This document shows positions 13,001-24,700 of a stretch of 64,000 nucleotides of DNA, piece after piece. Origin of the DNA: Parapristionchus giblindavisi (taxonomy: Eukaryota; Nematoda; Chromadorea; Rhabditida; Diplogasteridae). A program made the translations under genes and the position numbers. How positions within the stretch are numbered: the stretch's first letter is position 1; each line of letters begins with the position of its first letter. The notes beneath the pieces were generated by a model. The model was not told where the DNA came from, made no database searches, and was given only the letters and a program-made list of their open reading frames with translations. The stretch lies in assembly GCA_943737045.1 (NCBI GenBank), contig CALSFV010000288.1:124001-188000 (forward strand), written 5' to 3'.

Positions 13001-13904
13001 CTATCATTTGCTATCCACAACAGAAGGATAATGATTTGGGGGCAAATTAGAGCAATATAAATGAATAGAACTGTTATTTGTTTATTTTTTTTCCATCAAG
13101 CAGGAGTGGAGACATAACTGTTTGTACAGTGTGCAGTTTGTACAGTTCATTTCAAAAATACTAAGAAGTCGACGAATCAAAATGCAATAATTTCCAAAAG
13201 CACGTCTCCCACACAATGTTCTTTGTAGGCGTTAAAGGACAGTTGAGCAGGCGCGAGGTCTACCGTATATCTCTTTTAAACTTTCGTGGTAACTTTTTTG
13301 ACAAAATTTTTAGTAATTTTGAAAAATCGCGAGTCGTTCTTAATTACTGTCATTGAACCGCCGTGGTCGGAGAGACAACTGATATGTCAGAGACGCTATT
13401 GCAAAATAATTCACACAATACCGCCGCACACCAGTAAAGCCGGCGCTCCTTTGTATCGAAATCATTCCTCGAATTTTTACAATACAATACAGCGAACTTT
13501 ATCAAGCAAATATCTGGAGACAATCGTTGCCACTAAACGACGGAATAGTCTGGACGTGCTGACGTCCCATACAAGGGGCACTTCTATTTTGTATCTTTCA
13601 ACGTTCATGTTGTAAGCACTATTTTAATAGTGATTACAACATGAAAGTTTAAAAAGATGCTCTGCAGAATCAAAGTTTGATTCTTTTCGAATTATGAATC
13701 ATTGAAAAACAGAATTTAGACGAGAGACGAACCGCTCTCGATCCAGACAAACGCTTGCATAAAAATGCAGATATGCAAAGAAAAAAGATTGAATAATGAA
13801 AGCCTACAGTATAATACAGTTTACGGTATGCCAAAGTTTTTTCGGAAAGTTTCCCATGTATAATCTAAACAAGTTAATATAAACGGAATTTTTTTACTAA
13901 TAGC
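13001..13904. mobile_element. Foldback F3, right 904-bp arm
   Basis: Reverse complement of 10941-11844, ending ACTAATAGC. I could not settle a target-site duplication at the outer ends. Confidence 0.88.
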
Positions 13905-13975
13905 TTCAACTTTTTATTTAATTTCAGAGTTCCGAAGTTTGTATCATTTTTTTCAGAAAATTTTTTTCTGAACCT

Positions 13976-14132
13976 TGATCTGCGTGTTGGGCAAAGCGCG
14001 AGCTGGGCAAATTGCTAGTTGGGCAAAGCGTGAGTTGGGCATTTGGTGGCACGTCGCTTAATATGGGCAAACCGCGAGTTGGGCAAACCGCGTGTTGGGC
14101 AAACCGCGTGTTGGGCAAAATGCATGTTGGGC
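13976..14132. repeat. GTTGGGCAAA tandem repeats
   Basis: About eight units of roughly 17 bp of the form (C/A)CGCG(T/A)GTTGGGCAAA, degenerate on the left. It lies just upstream of the first + strand SF3B2 exon. Confidence 0.75.
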
Positions 14133-15356
14133 GTTAAGTGACACACCGTAATTTAGGATCAAACAATATTGATTTTATTTAAATGCATTTTTGCCCAATA
14201 TTTATTCATCAATAATACTAAATACAACAATATATATTCAGTGAGCGCGCTCGTCCCAAACTGGGCAAGATCGACATTGACTACCAGAAGCTGCACGACG
14301 CGTTCTTCAAATGGCAGACGAAGCCGGTCATGACGACCATGGGCGAACTCTACTTTGAGGCCAGGGTGAGGCGGAGGCCAGACGGGTTTGGCCGATAAAT
14401 ATAGAAACACCGAATTTCGCAATTTGAAGTTCTCGTGACATCTCTGAAACATTTCTCCATGCTGGAGTGTTGAAACTGAAGTTTGATCAAAGTGGCGAAC
14501 TTTCGATTCTAAGTTGACAGTTGAGACGTGCTCTTGATCCCTTTTTTACTTGATCCCCTTGAATATCGGTTGTTGTTTGAAGTTACCGATAGAGTAAATA
14601 AATAAATAAGCAAATTATCGATTGTATCTGCAGGAGCTGGAGGGCCGCATGAAGGACAAGAAGCCCGGTCAGCTGAGTGATGAGCTGCGCATCGCTCTCG
14701 GCATGCCCGTCGAACATGTAAGTAGTAGTGGCTTGAATGGTTGTCGCAACTATGATATATGTTACTACTGCAACGAGAAACACACTTTTTGAGAGATACT
14801 ATCGTAATTGTGACAGTGGATGAAAGGGTTGTCATGGCATAAAATATTTACTGACTGTTCAAAATTCAGAAAATTAAATAGAGCAATAAACATTGTGTTT
14901 ATTTTTGTTTTTTCGCATGGTACTTTCGTTTACAGCCTTCTCGCCCTGCGCATTGAGTAAAAGAAACACTGCATCGAATTATGCTATCATTGTTACGTAA
15001 AACCAACTGGTCAAATTAGACTATTCAAACTGGATTTTATTGATGATAATAAAGCATATTGTACCACTGTATCGGCATTCAATAATAATACTAATGCTAA
15101 TTATGGTTATTCTGATATGAATTGATTGATTTATTGATTGATTGATGTGTATCATCATTTTCAGAACGCTCAAAAGTCCCCCCCCCCCCCAGTTGTATTT
15201 ATTTATTTTAATTGTTATTTAATTATGCTTTTTTATTACAATGTACCTTTATCACGCACAGAACGATTTGCGGGGAATTGTTTTCATTAAACGACTGATA
15301 AACGATGGGCGTATTGATATCCCCACCTAGACAAACACAATGAATGGTTTTATTTC

Positions 15357-15583
15357 TGTTATGTTCTTGGACACAACTTATAATATAGAAGAGACTTTAT
15401 CAACGGAGAGAGAAGAGCACAACTGTGCGATGGGAGAGAAAACTATAAGAAATGGCTGGAATGACCAATCTAGACAACACGTCAACTATGATGACGTGTC
15501 ATTAACATAGTATAGGGTAATGTGATTATGCAAAGGTATAAGCTAGAGTGCATATGCTAATAGACTTGGGAGTAGACATAGCA
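15357..15583 (-). repeat. 3' LTR
   Basis: 227 bp, TG...CA ends on the plus strand, same sequence as 20327-20553. This is the 3' LTR because the ORF runs on the minus strand. Confidence 0.95.
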
Positions 15584-15716
15584 CCTCCGCACAAAGATAT
15601 GAACTAGGGGCATATCTGACAAACAATAATATGTACATAATCATATAGTACAGGATCAATAATGTGATGGAATGACATTAGGGTTAACGATGAATCAATA
15701 ATAGAGAAAATACAAA

Positions 15717-18700
15717 TCATTGATAGGATTGGCCACTAGTGGATGAAATATTCATACGATTAGGTGGGCGTCTAATACGGGCTGGCCTTGTAGAACCGGA
15801 TCTATCAACGGTTGGCTCAGGATTAGTCTTCTTGTTGTTCTCCACATTGTTCGTGGGCACGACGACAGCATCAGCAGCGACATCAATGATGGCGGCGGCA
15901 TCAGCGGCAGACGGCGGAACGTTGCTCTTGACGGGCTCGACCGGGTTGTTGCATTCGACGTTGTTGGCGGGAACATTGAAGCTCTCAAGCAAGACACTCA
16001 GAGGATCACTATCCTCAGTCCATCGCTTCCTCAACTGATTCGTATGAGCAGTCACAAGACTACCATCCAATCTCTGGACTTCATACATCACGTTTCCTTT
16101 CTTTCTGAGCACTACGGCTTCAGACCACTTCTCGTGATTCGGACCATCCCGATCACGATAATATACAGTGTCTCCTTCGGCGAACTCTCGTGTCACCTTG
16201 TCATTCACAACTCTCTCCTCTCCCTCCCTGGGAGACATGAGAGTGAGACGACATCGCATCTTCCTTCCGAGGAAGATCTCCGCGGGAGTACACAGTTTCA
16301 GTTGATTGTTGGGAGTGCATCTGTACATCATCAAGAACGTCTGCACGTTCTCGGCTTCCGGACCATCGCCTCTCATCTTCAACAGAGACCGCTTGAACGT
16401 ATCAACGAAGCGTTCAGCTTGTCCATTACTCTGTGGATGATACGGTGGCGAGAACATGTGTTTGATACCGTATTCTGTACAGAATGCTCTCATCTTCTCA
16501 GATTTGAACTGAGTTCCATTATCCGACACAATGGTTTCAGGACTACCGTATCGTGATACGAAGTCTCTCAATGCCTTGACGGTTGCATTAGCCGTAATCC
16601 TTTCCATAGTCACGACCTCTGGCCATCTACTATGAACATCAACGATGATCAAGTAGTAACGACCATTCATTGGACCTGCGAAATCCATATGGACTCGCTC
16701 CATTGGTCGACGTGTCTCTGGCCATTTGATAGGCTCAACCTTGGAAGGATTCTTGGCAGCGCTTGCACAACCTTCGCAACATCTTACTAGGCTCTCGATA
16801 TTCTGATCGATGCCTGGCCAGTATACATATGAACGAGCAAGAGCCTTCATACGCACCATGCCTGGATGACCACGATGCAGTTCCTTCATGACTGCTTCTC
16901 TTAATCTTGCAGGAATGATCACTCGTTCTGCCATCATCAAACATCCATTCACAGAAGAAATCGATTCTCTCTTCAGGTAGTACGGTAGCATATTCTGATC
17001 CTTCGGAGGCTTGGGAGGCCATCCTTCATCCAGATATTGCTTCACCTTCAGAAGAATTTCATCATTCAATGTAGACGATTGAATATCAGTAACAGTAATG
17101 GGCATAGCCCTCACTCCTTGACGCAGGACTTCTTCAATGTCCTCCTCCAGTGTTACATGAGCAATAACCATGTCTTCGTCTTCACGCGTATACGAAGCCA
17201 TCAATCGAGAAAGCATATCAGCCTTTCCGAAATCCTTCGTATTCACGTACTCGATCTTGAAATCGTAACTCAACATGAATATTGCCCATCTGAGCAATCT
17301 GTTTGCAGAGTGAACAGGAATTCCATTCTTAGATCCGAATATCGCAAGCAATGGTTTGTGATCAGTCTGAAGAAGAAATCTTCTTCCATAGACATACTTA
17401 TGGAACTTCTTGAGAGCGAAGGTCAACGCGAGACCTTCCTTCTCGATCTGAGAATACTTCTCCTCAGCACCATTGAGGCGCTTTGAAGCATACATCACTG
17501 GTTTCTCAGTTCCATTCTTGTATCGATGACTTATCACTGCACCAATACCATACTGGCTTGCATCAGCAGCCACAACGATATCCTCGTTGGGATCGTAGTG
17601 CGCGAGCACAGTCTCAGCACTGATAGCGTTCCGGATATTCTCGAATGCTCTCTGACACACAGGAGTCCATTCAAACTTGGTATCCTTCTTCAGCAATCGA
17701 TCTAGCGGAGCACGCAGCTCCGACATATTCTTCACGAAAGCTCCATAGTAGTTGACTCCACCGAGGAATGATCTCAGTTGAGCAACATCCTTGGGTACTT
17801 GCATCTCTTTGAGTGCACAGACCTTCTTGGGATCGGGGTGACGTCCAGATTCATTCACGATGAATCCAAGGAAGTGGACTTCATTTTGTCCGAATGCACA
17901 CTTCTCGGGTCGGATTCTGAATCCAGAATCACGAACTTTCTCGAGAACTCTCGTCAGGTTCTCGTCGTGCTCTTCCTTCGTCCTTCCACTTACAATGACA
18001 TCATCCAAGTATGCCACTGTCCTGCTCATTCCTGTCAACATCTGGTCCATTATAGACTGGAAAATACCTGGAGCAGGCTTAACACCGAACGGTAATCTAC
18101 GGTACTGATACAGACCACGATGCGTATTGATTACGAGGAGCTTCTTGGCTTCTTCGTCTACTTCAACTTGGAGGTACGCATCCGAGAAATCAATCGTGGA
18201 GAAGACTGTTCCACCATTCAATGAAGCGAATATGTCTTCCGGCAGCTTGAGCGGATGAGTGCAATCTTCCAGACAGTCATTCAATCCTGTCTTGAAGTCG
18301 GCACACAATCTCTTTGCACCATTCTTCTTTGCGACTAGCAAGAACGGAGCCGCCCACTCCGAGTGTTCTACCTTAGAGATCACTCCCATATCACATAATC
18401 GATCGATTTCTTCATCACACACCTGCTGGCTGGCATACGGCACTGGCCGCTTGTTACGGAACACAGGCTTTACGCCTTGTTTTAGGTACAACTTAGCTGC
18501 AGACTTGTTGTACTTGCCCAGTCCAGGCTCACAGACTTCTGGGAAGACATCCTTTACCCAGGCTGCGTAGTCTCCTGACTTGATGTGTGCAATCACCGTT
18601 TCATCATTCTCATCAGAGAATGCTCTCTTCAAGTCTAGCTTGAAGAATACATCATTGCCGACTAGTCGAATCGGTCTTGGGGTGACGTGGATCCATGCGT

Positions 18701-19898
18701 CACACTTCTTGCCACAGTATTCCATTGTACTGCGGAACTTGCCGAGGATCTTCATACCTTGTCCATTTGCACATGATACGGTACATGGAGCGGGAATCAA
18801 CTTAGGATTCTTCATCTCCTTCCAGTCAACTTCCGAGATGAGCGTCAGATCAGATCCTGTGTCAAGTTGACACTCCATCTGAATTCCATCCATGGATACA
18901 TCCACGTACACACGATTGCCTTCAATCTGATTGCAATCCTTCACTTGTACTGAATGATTCTTCCTTGGCTTCTTCTTCGGCCTCATTTCAGGATGCTTCA
19001 ACCAGCATCTCTCTTCAGTATGACCATTCTTGCTACAATGTGTACATTTCACATTGGCATTTGATCTCTCGGTCTTGGGCTTCTTACGATTCTTCCCCTT
19101 ATCATCATCAGATCCTCTGACCATATTGGCTGCATTCGTCTGAACCGCTGAGACTTCACGCTCAAGTGCTCTCAACGACGAATATCTTTCTAGAAGCTCT
19201 TTGAATGTGATATCGGCCTTCTGACTTACAGCATTGAATAGTTGAGTACGTATCGATTTCAGTTGAGGCAAATCCAATCCAGCAAGGAACAGCGTGATTT
19301 TCATCTGATCCTCCTTAATGTCCTTCAGATTGCCTTTCTGATACAACCGATTCACTTCAGAAGCGAATTCCATCACATCCGTACTACCATTCATAGCCAT
19401 GCTCAGTTTGAAGAATCGAACACGCAGTTCGAAATCTGTTTCTTTCTTGCCAAACAGAGCCTTCAGTGCCTTTATCGTATCATCGAACGATATCTTCATG
19501 ACATCTTCGGGTGCTTTGTGATCACGATACAATGCATTACACTTTACACTCAGATGACGCAATAACATTCTCACTTTATTGCCATCATCCAAATTCTTCG
19601 CATCATATTCGAAGAAATCTTGGTATCGAACATACCAGTTCTCGAATGTGCATTCAACAGCATCATAATCGAACTCAACAATGCGAGCTTCCATCGCATC
19701 AATAGATGGTCCTTGAGTAACTTGACTTTTAATCTCTCCATTAACAACTACTGTCTCTCTACTCGCTAACATCTCGAGTATTTCATTGTTCTTCTTATTC
19801 TGCTCCTCCTGCTTGCTCATGAAATCCTGCTGCATCTTCACGAACATCTCCATTACAGTTGCCATCGTGACTTCCGACTTCACTTCTTCTCCAGGCAT
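15717..19898 (-). CDS. Gag-Pol polyprotein of the LTR retrotransposon
   Basis: 1393 aa in one frame. Order: Gag-like region (about 1-270, coiled N-terminus); CCHC zinc knuckle CTHCSKNGHTEERC (about 285-298); aspartic protease LDTGSD (about 345-350); reverse transcriptase with AYLDDVIVSG (about 629-638); RNase H with ADASQYGIGAV (about 778-788) and TDHKPL; integrase with an HHCC finger (about 1008-1044) and D, D, E at about 1072 (MDFAG), 1126 (SDNGT) and 1162 (QAERF). Protease-RT-RNase H-integrase order is that of Ty3/gypsy elements. Gag and Pol are fused without frameshift. No envelope gene. The start Met is 428 nt inside the 5' LTR. Confidence 0.95.
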   Translation of the reverse strand: MPGEEVKSEVTMATVMEMFVKMQQDFMSKQEEQNKKNNEILEMLASRETVVVNGEIKSQVTQGPSIDAMEARIVEFDYDAVECTFENWYVRYQDFFEYDAKNLDDGNKVRMLLRHLSVKCNALYRDHKAPEDVMKISFDDTIKALKALFGKKETDFELRVRFFKLSMAMNGSTDVMEFASEVNRLYQKGNLKDIKEDQMKITLFLAGLDLPQLKSIRTQLFNAVSQKADITFKELLERYSSLRALEREVSAVQTNAANMVRGSDDDKGKNRKKPKTERSNANVKCTHCSKNGHTEERCWLKHPEMRPKKKPRKNHSVQVKDCNQIEGNRVYVDVSMDGIQMECQLDTGSDLTLISEVDWKEMKNPKLIPAPCTVSCANGQGMKILGKFRSTMEYCGKKCDAWIHVTPRPIRLVGNDVFFKLDLKRAFSDENDETVIAHIKSGDYAAWVKDVFPEVCEPGLGKYNKSAAKLYLKQGVKPVFRNKRPVPYASQQVCDEEIDRLCDMGVISKVEHSEWAAPFLLVAKKNGAKRLCADFKTGLNDCLEDCTHPLKLPEDIFASLNGGTVFSTIDFSDAYLQVEVDEEAKKLLVINTHRGLYQYRRLPFGVKPAPGIFQSIMDQMLTGMSRTVAYLDDVIVSGRTKEEHDENLTRVLEKVRDSGFRIRPEKCAFGQNEVHFLGFIVNESGRHPDPKKVCALKEMQVPKDVAQLRSFLGGVNYYGAFVKNMSELRAPLDRLLKKDTKFEWTPVCQRAFENIRNAISAETVLAHYDPNEDIVVAADASQYGIGAVISHRYKNGTEKPVMYASKRLNGAEEKYSQIEKEGLALTFALKKFHKYVYGRRFLLQTDHKPLLAIFGSKNGIPVHSANRLLRWAIFMLSYDFKIEYVNTKDFGKADMLSRLMASYTREDEDMVIAHVTLEEDIEEVLRQGVRAMPITVTDIQSSTLNDEILLKVKQYLDEGWPPKPPKDQNMLPYYLKRESISSVNGCLMMAERVIIPARLREAVMKELHRGHPGMVRMKALARSYVYWPGIDQNIESLVRCCEGCASAAKNPSKVEPIKWPETRRPMERVHMDFAGPMNGRYYLIIVDVHSRWPEVVTMERITANATVKALRDFVSRYGSPETIVSDNGTQFKSEKMRAFCTEYGIKHMFSPPYHPQSNGQAERFVDTFKRSLLKMRGDGPEAENVQTFLMMYRCTPNNQLKLCTPAEIFLGRKMRCRLTLMSPREGEERVVNDKVTREFAEGDTVYYRDRDGPNHEKWSEAVVLRKKGNVMYEVQRLDGSLVTAHTNQLRKRWTEDSDPLSVLLESFNVPANNVECNNPVEPVKSNVPPSAADAAAIIDVAADAVVVPTNNVENNKKTNPEPTVDRSGSTRPARIRRPPNRMNISSTSGQSYQ

Positions 19899-20306
19899 CC
19901 TTACTACGAATCACTTGAGTACACTTAGCTCAAAGAAAAATTCGCGATAGCCTTCGGCGTACTTCTTGCAAAGTACCACACAGAATCCACACAGAAGACG
20001 TACAATCACAAGTTTGTTTAGCTAATTACCCCCCTTTTGGGTGTAATTTCAGCTCTTTCAAATGAACGTTAAGAGGGAGCTCTACGTTTCAGTCGCACCA
20101 AAGCAACTCTATCAGCCTCAGTCACACCAAAGTGACGCTGATCTCACTACACCAAAGTAGTGGACAATAGTTACTGACCATACAGTAACAAGCCACACCA
20201 AGTAGCAATGATCAGACCGCCACAGCCTGATCACCAACAAGAAATGCACAGAAACGAGAAAGAATAAAGTAAAACGAGAAAGAATAAAGACTCACGTCAG
20301 CTCGTC

Positions 20307-20326
20307 AAAGATCCTGGTCGCCAAAA
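20307..20326 (-). other. Probable primer-binding site
   Basis: Immediately inside the 5' LTR the minus strand reads TTTTGGCGACCAGGATC. TGGCGACC would pair with a tRNA 3' end GGTCGCCA, as in elements that use an Arg-type tRNA. The exact tRNA is not established. Confidence 0.55.
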
Positions 20327-20553
20327 TGTTATGTTCTTGGACACAACTTATAATATAGAAGAGACTTTATCAACGGAGAGAGAAGAGCACAACTGTGCGA
20401 TGGGAGAGAAAACTATAAGAAATGGCTGGAATGACCAATCTAGACAACACGTCAACTATGATGACGTGTCATTAACATAGTATAGGGTAATGTGATTATG
20501 CAAAGGTATAAGCTAGAGTGCATATGCTAATAGACTTGGGAGTAGACATAGCA
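20327..20553 (-). repeat. 5' LTR
   Basis: Appears identical to the 3' LTR at 15357-15583 over 227 bp; followed on the plus strand by the ATTTC target duplication. Confidence 0.95.
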
Positions 20554-21013
20554 ATTTCCTTTTCAAATCACGAAATATCTTCTGCACGGTCGCTTGGTGA
20601 TTTCATGTCGCAAAAAAGTTACCAATACGTAGACACGCATTATCAAGTCGATGAAGTTTTTCGACCGGTCGTGTAAATTAAATAAATGTAACAAAAATGC
20701 TCGCATGTCTGTACGCGCCCATTCCGGACGGTTGTTCGTTCGGCTATCACGCGGGCGGATGGGGCAAGCCACCCGTCGACTCGTACGGAAAACCACTGTA
20801 TGGTGACGTATTCGGCATTAATGTAAGTGATTTTTTGAGTTGGCGCGCTTGTTTTTTGAATTCCTCAGCCCGCGGGAGATTTGAATGCATACTATTCACA
20901 TATACATTAGATGTGGTCATGCAAAATAATACTTGCACGTTTTAATTATTATTAATTTAATAGTCCAAACTCTATATTTTATTTGGGAACCTTGATTTCG
21001 AATTCTTATGTTT

Positions 21014-24000
21014 GAATCCCTGAGCCCCTTATATTGCTCACCTCAAAGTCGGTGTAAGGGTCCACGGCAACTTTCTATTGCTACGAAGTTGTGCTAACGA
21101 GCAACCCGCTCACGTAGATCATTGGTTTTGCAAACCGACATGATCGGACGGCCATCCCGAACCCCTGGCTCGGATAGGGAAGGTAACCAGAGCTCAAACC
21201 TGCTACGACAATTCCCCACCCGCGCCCAAGTCCTCCGCGCCCTCTTCCTGCCCGTCTCCGATGTCGGTCGGTGCACAGAGGGCAGGGCCATCTAATCTCG
21301 GAGCCCCTCAGGACATCTACCCGGACAACCCCCGAACCCTTACTAACACCCCCCACTCCCCGTCACGACGACGACCTGAGGATCTGCACACTCAACTGCC
21401 GCACCGTCGCGTCCGACGACTCGATCGCCATTCTGGAGCATTCCTTCGAAGACATCAGATACGATGTTGTGTGCCTGCAAGAGACAAAGTCGCGAAAGAC
21501 CGTTGAGTGCACCCTCGTCAACGGTGCAAGGCTGATTCTCGGAGCGAAGATAGAAAAGAAGAACATCGGAGGAGTAGGATTCCTCGTCCACCCCCGACTT
21601 GTCTCATCCATCATCTCCTTCTGTATCGTCTGACCTCGTCTTGCCGTGATTCGTTTCCGCTTCGGCCAGTCGTCTTTGTCCCTTCTCTCTATCTACGCAC
21701 CCACTTCGGCAGCACCTTTAGAGGAGAGGCAGTCCTTCTTCGATGAGCTCACCTCCCTCTACAACAGCGAGAAGTCTCACTTCTACCGTATAGTGGCCGG
21801 CGACTTCAACATCCGAGTGAGCCCACAGAGAGACAGCGACTTCAGAACCGGCCCATTCCACTCCGACCCCCACGGTGACCCGGACGACCTCATGAGAGAT
21901 CTCCTTTCCTCTACCCGCTCCTTCCACGGGAATTCCTTCTTCGATAAGAAAATGAATAATCGATGGACATGGGAATCGCCTGGAGGTACGACCAAGCATG
22001 AGATCGACCACTTCCTTGTAAGTAGAAGATGGATGGTTCAAGATGTCAGTGTTGTCAAGGGATTCGCTTTCCCCTCCGACCACCGCCTACTCCGCGCAAG
22101 AATCCGACTTGACGCCAAGATCGAGAAGAGTTGGAGATACTCGAGACGCCAACTTCGTCGTCCAACCATCGACCCTCATCGATACGAGGAGGCCATCAAA
22201 AGCTACCCCTGGAGCACGGACCCTGATCCAACGAAGGACTTCGCCCTGCTCTGTGTCGGTTTAAAGCAGTGTGCTCGAGCAGCAGAAGTCCCGCCAACAC
22301 CACCTCCCCCACGTCTCTCCGAAGCATCCCGCTTCTGGATTCAACAGAGAGGAAGATGTCTAAGGGACCCTGAGTGCAATTCCTTCGAGAAGATCATGGC
22401 TTCGAGAACCTGCCGTGCATTCGTCAAGAAGGACATTCAGGAGCACCGGCTTAAGACACGTCTGAAGGCTGCAGAAGAGGGACGGTCGATCAAGAAGGCC
22501 AAGCAGAGCCTCTCGAAAGCGAGGACTCCGATGGATGCAGTGTACGACCAATCCGGATCACCGGTAACGAGTCGAACTGGAATTGAGGAGCGTGTGAAGG
22601 AGTTCTACTCAGATCTCTTCCGCTCCGAAACACCGATTCCTCGTTGCCCCACCCCACCAGCCGACGAACCATTACCCATCTTTCCTTCCGAAATCCGCAC
22701 TGCCATTACTAGAACGAAGAAGGACGGCGCAGCTGGACCGGACAAGATTACGGGCCCAATGTTACGACACGGAGGCAGCTTCCTTCATTCCCTACTCTCC
22801 TCGCGGTTTAGCCGAAACCTGCAGTCACAGCAGTATCCAGGACAGTGGAAATCGTCCTCCTCAATCCTCATCCACAAGAAGGGAGATCGCTGTGACCTCA
22901 ACAACTATCGCCTTATCGCCCTTCTCTCCATCCCTTACAAGCTCTTCACTAAGGTTATGGTCACAAGAATGGAGACGACTCTGGACGACGCCCAACCAGT
23001 AGAGCAAGCTGGATTTCGAAGAAGATTCGGATGTATGGACCACATACACACCCTCTCCGCCCTCATTCAACACCACCGTGAATACCGACTCCCACTCGCC
23101 CTCGTCTTCGTCGACTACTGCAAGGCCTTCGACTCAGTCGAAATTCCTGCTGTGCTCAATTCCCTGACGCATCAAGGAGCCGACCCCTCGTACGTACACT
23201 GCCTGGAAGCGCTCAATTCAGGATGCTACACGGAGATGAAGCCCTTTGAACGCCCAGTCCGTATTCCCATCGACAAAGGGGTCAGACAAGGCGACACTAT
23301 CTCGCCGAAGCTCTTCACTGCCGCTCTCCAAGATTGCATGAAGAACCTTGACTGGAGTGAAGAAGGAGTGCTGATCAATGGGAAATGGCTCTCGCACCTG
23401 CGATTCGCTGACGACATCGTTCTACTCGGAACGGACACGACCGCACTCCAGAGAATGCTGAACGAGTTGGCGGAATCAGGAAAGAAGATCGGCCTCTCCA
23501 TCAACAGGAAGAAGACGCAGCTCATGAAGAACGCGTGGTGCCCTGGACCCGGAATCACTCTCGACGGAGAACCACTCGAAGAGACCGACTCGTACGTCTA
23601 CCTCGGACGCGAACTCAGAGCAGATGGTCAGTTGCATACTGAACTTCTGAGGAGGAAGAGAGCGGCCTTGGGCCGCATACGGCAGTATTAGAGAGATCAC
23701 CAGCCAACTCCAAGATCCCAAACTTCGCTCATCTCTCTTCGACTCTCACGTGCTCCCCGCTCTATGTTACGCCGCCGAGACGTGGCCCCTCACGAAGACC
23801 GTTACCTCCTTCATCCAGACCTCCCATCGTGCACTAGAGAGATCACTAATCAGCACGAATCTCCACTCGATGCGACAAGGAAGCATTACGAGCGAGGACG
23901 TCCGCCGGATCTCTCTCGTAACCGATCCGATGGACTACATACGGCGAGCGAAACACCGTTGGGCAGGTCACGTCCTGAGAAGAGAAGACGACAGATGGTC

Positions 24001-24251
24001 CACTCGTGTCACGCAGTGGTTCCCCCCTCCCGACCTCATACGACCACCCGGACGATCCCCCGCCAGATGGAGCGACTCAATCGAGGAGTACGCGAAGATG
24101 CCCTACAGCACCGGGAGATCAACCCGATCCTCCGCTTCACGGACGCCCTACCAACACTGGACTACAAGCGCTCGCAATAGAGAAACATGGAGGAATTGTG
24201 ATCCACGCGGCCCCGCCCGCTGAAGATGGATCTACTAAGTAACTAAGTAAG
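21014..24251 (+). mobile_element. RTE-like non-LTR retrotransposon (LINE)
   Basis: Contains an apurinic-type endonuclease and reverse transcriptase coding region and ends in a TAAGTAACTAAGTAAGTAA tail. AATCCCTGAGC occurs at the left start (about 21014-21024) and just after the tail (about 24251-24261) and fits a target duplication. CGCGGGAGATTTGAAT also occurs on both sides (20873, 24267). It sits in an SF3B2 intron in the sense direction. Confidence 0.85.
21382..24223 (+). pseudogene. LINE endonuclease-reverse transcriptase ORF, two lesions
   Basis: The first segment has endonuclease motifs CTLNCRT and CLQETKS, then an in-frame TGA at 21631. The same frame resumes at once with SIYAPTS, GDFNIR, HEIDHF and SDHRLL. 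The reverse transcriptase follows: NNYRLIALLSIPYK, VFVDYCKAFDSVE, GVRQGDTISPKLF and the catalytic LRFADDIVLLG. Near 23668 a single-base frameshift moves the frame; the C-terminal part then reads on (ALCYAAETWPL, HRWAGHVLRRED) to 24223. The HRWAGHV ending is typical of RTE-clade elements. With only one nonsense and one frameshift, the copy is fairly young but inactive. Confidence 0.88.
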
Positions 24252-24700
24252 TAATCCCTGAGCACGCGGGAGATTTGAATATCATGTACCGTATACCGAT
24301 TCGGTACCGACCGTACCGTATACGTATTGTAGATGATGCCGGACGCGGACGAGGATGAGGAGGCGCGGTTGAACACGCGATACTGGGGAGAGATTGGATC
24401 GGACGAAGACTCGAGTGATGAGAGTGAAGTTGAGGTGAGGGGAGGATTATCGATTTATTGATCTTTCAGGATGAGATATTATTGATTGATTTGTGAGAGA
24501 TTATTGATTCGCCAAGGGTGATTATTGACTGATTTGTTGTTGAGAATTATATATTATTGATTTTTAGTTGTAATCTACCTTACTTAGTAATGTTAGATGA
24601 GTTTCGATTAGCGTTGAAGATTATTGATTTTTGTAAATGGTTGAAATTGGTTCTAAAGAATGACTGTCCACGTTTAAACTGATGCATATGTAAAGCTCAT

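Larger units (their letters stand above)
15357..20553 (-). mobile_element. Young Ty3/gypsy-type LTR retrotransposon
   Basis: Two 227-bp direct repeats (15357-15583, 20327-20553) begin TGTTATG and end ATAGCA. I find no difference between them by eye. The 5-bp sequence ATTTC directly flanks both ends (a target duplication). The coding strand is minus, with one uninterrupted 1393-codon ORF. Identical LTRs, an intact ORF and a clean duplication mark a recent insertion, possibly still mobile. It lies antisense in the SF3B2 remnant, inside older insert sequence (15191-15356, 20554-20700). Confidence 0.95.

Noticed and set aside
11230..13615. Identical 109-codon frames at 11230-11559 (minus) and 13286-13615 (plus) as a conserved protein
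   Set aside because: They are the two arms of one palindrome; identity follows from arm identity, and I see no domain, splice context or codon signature.
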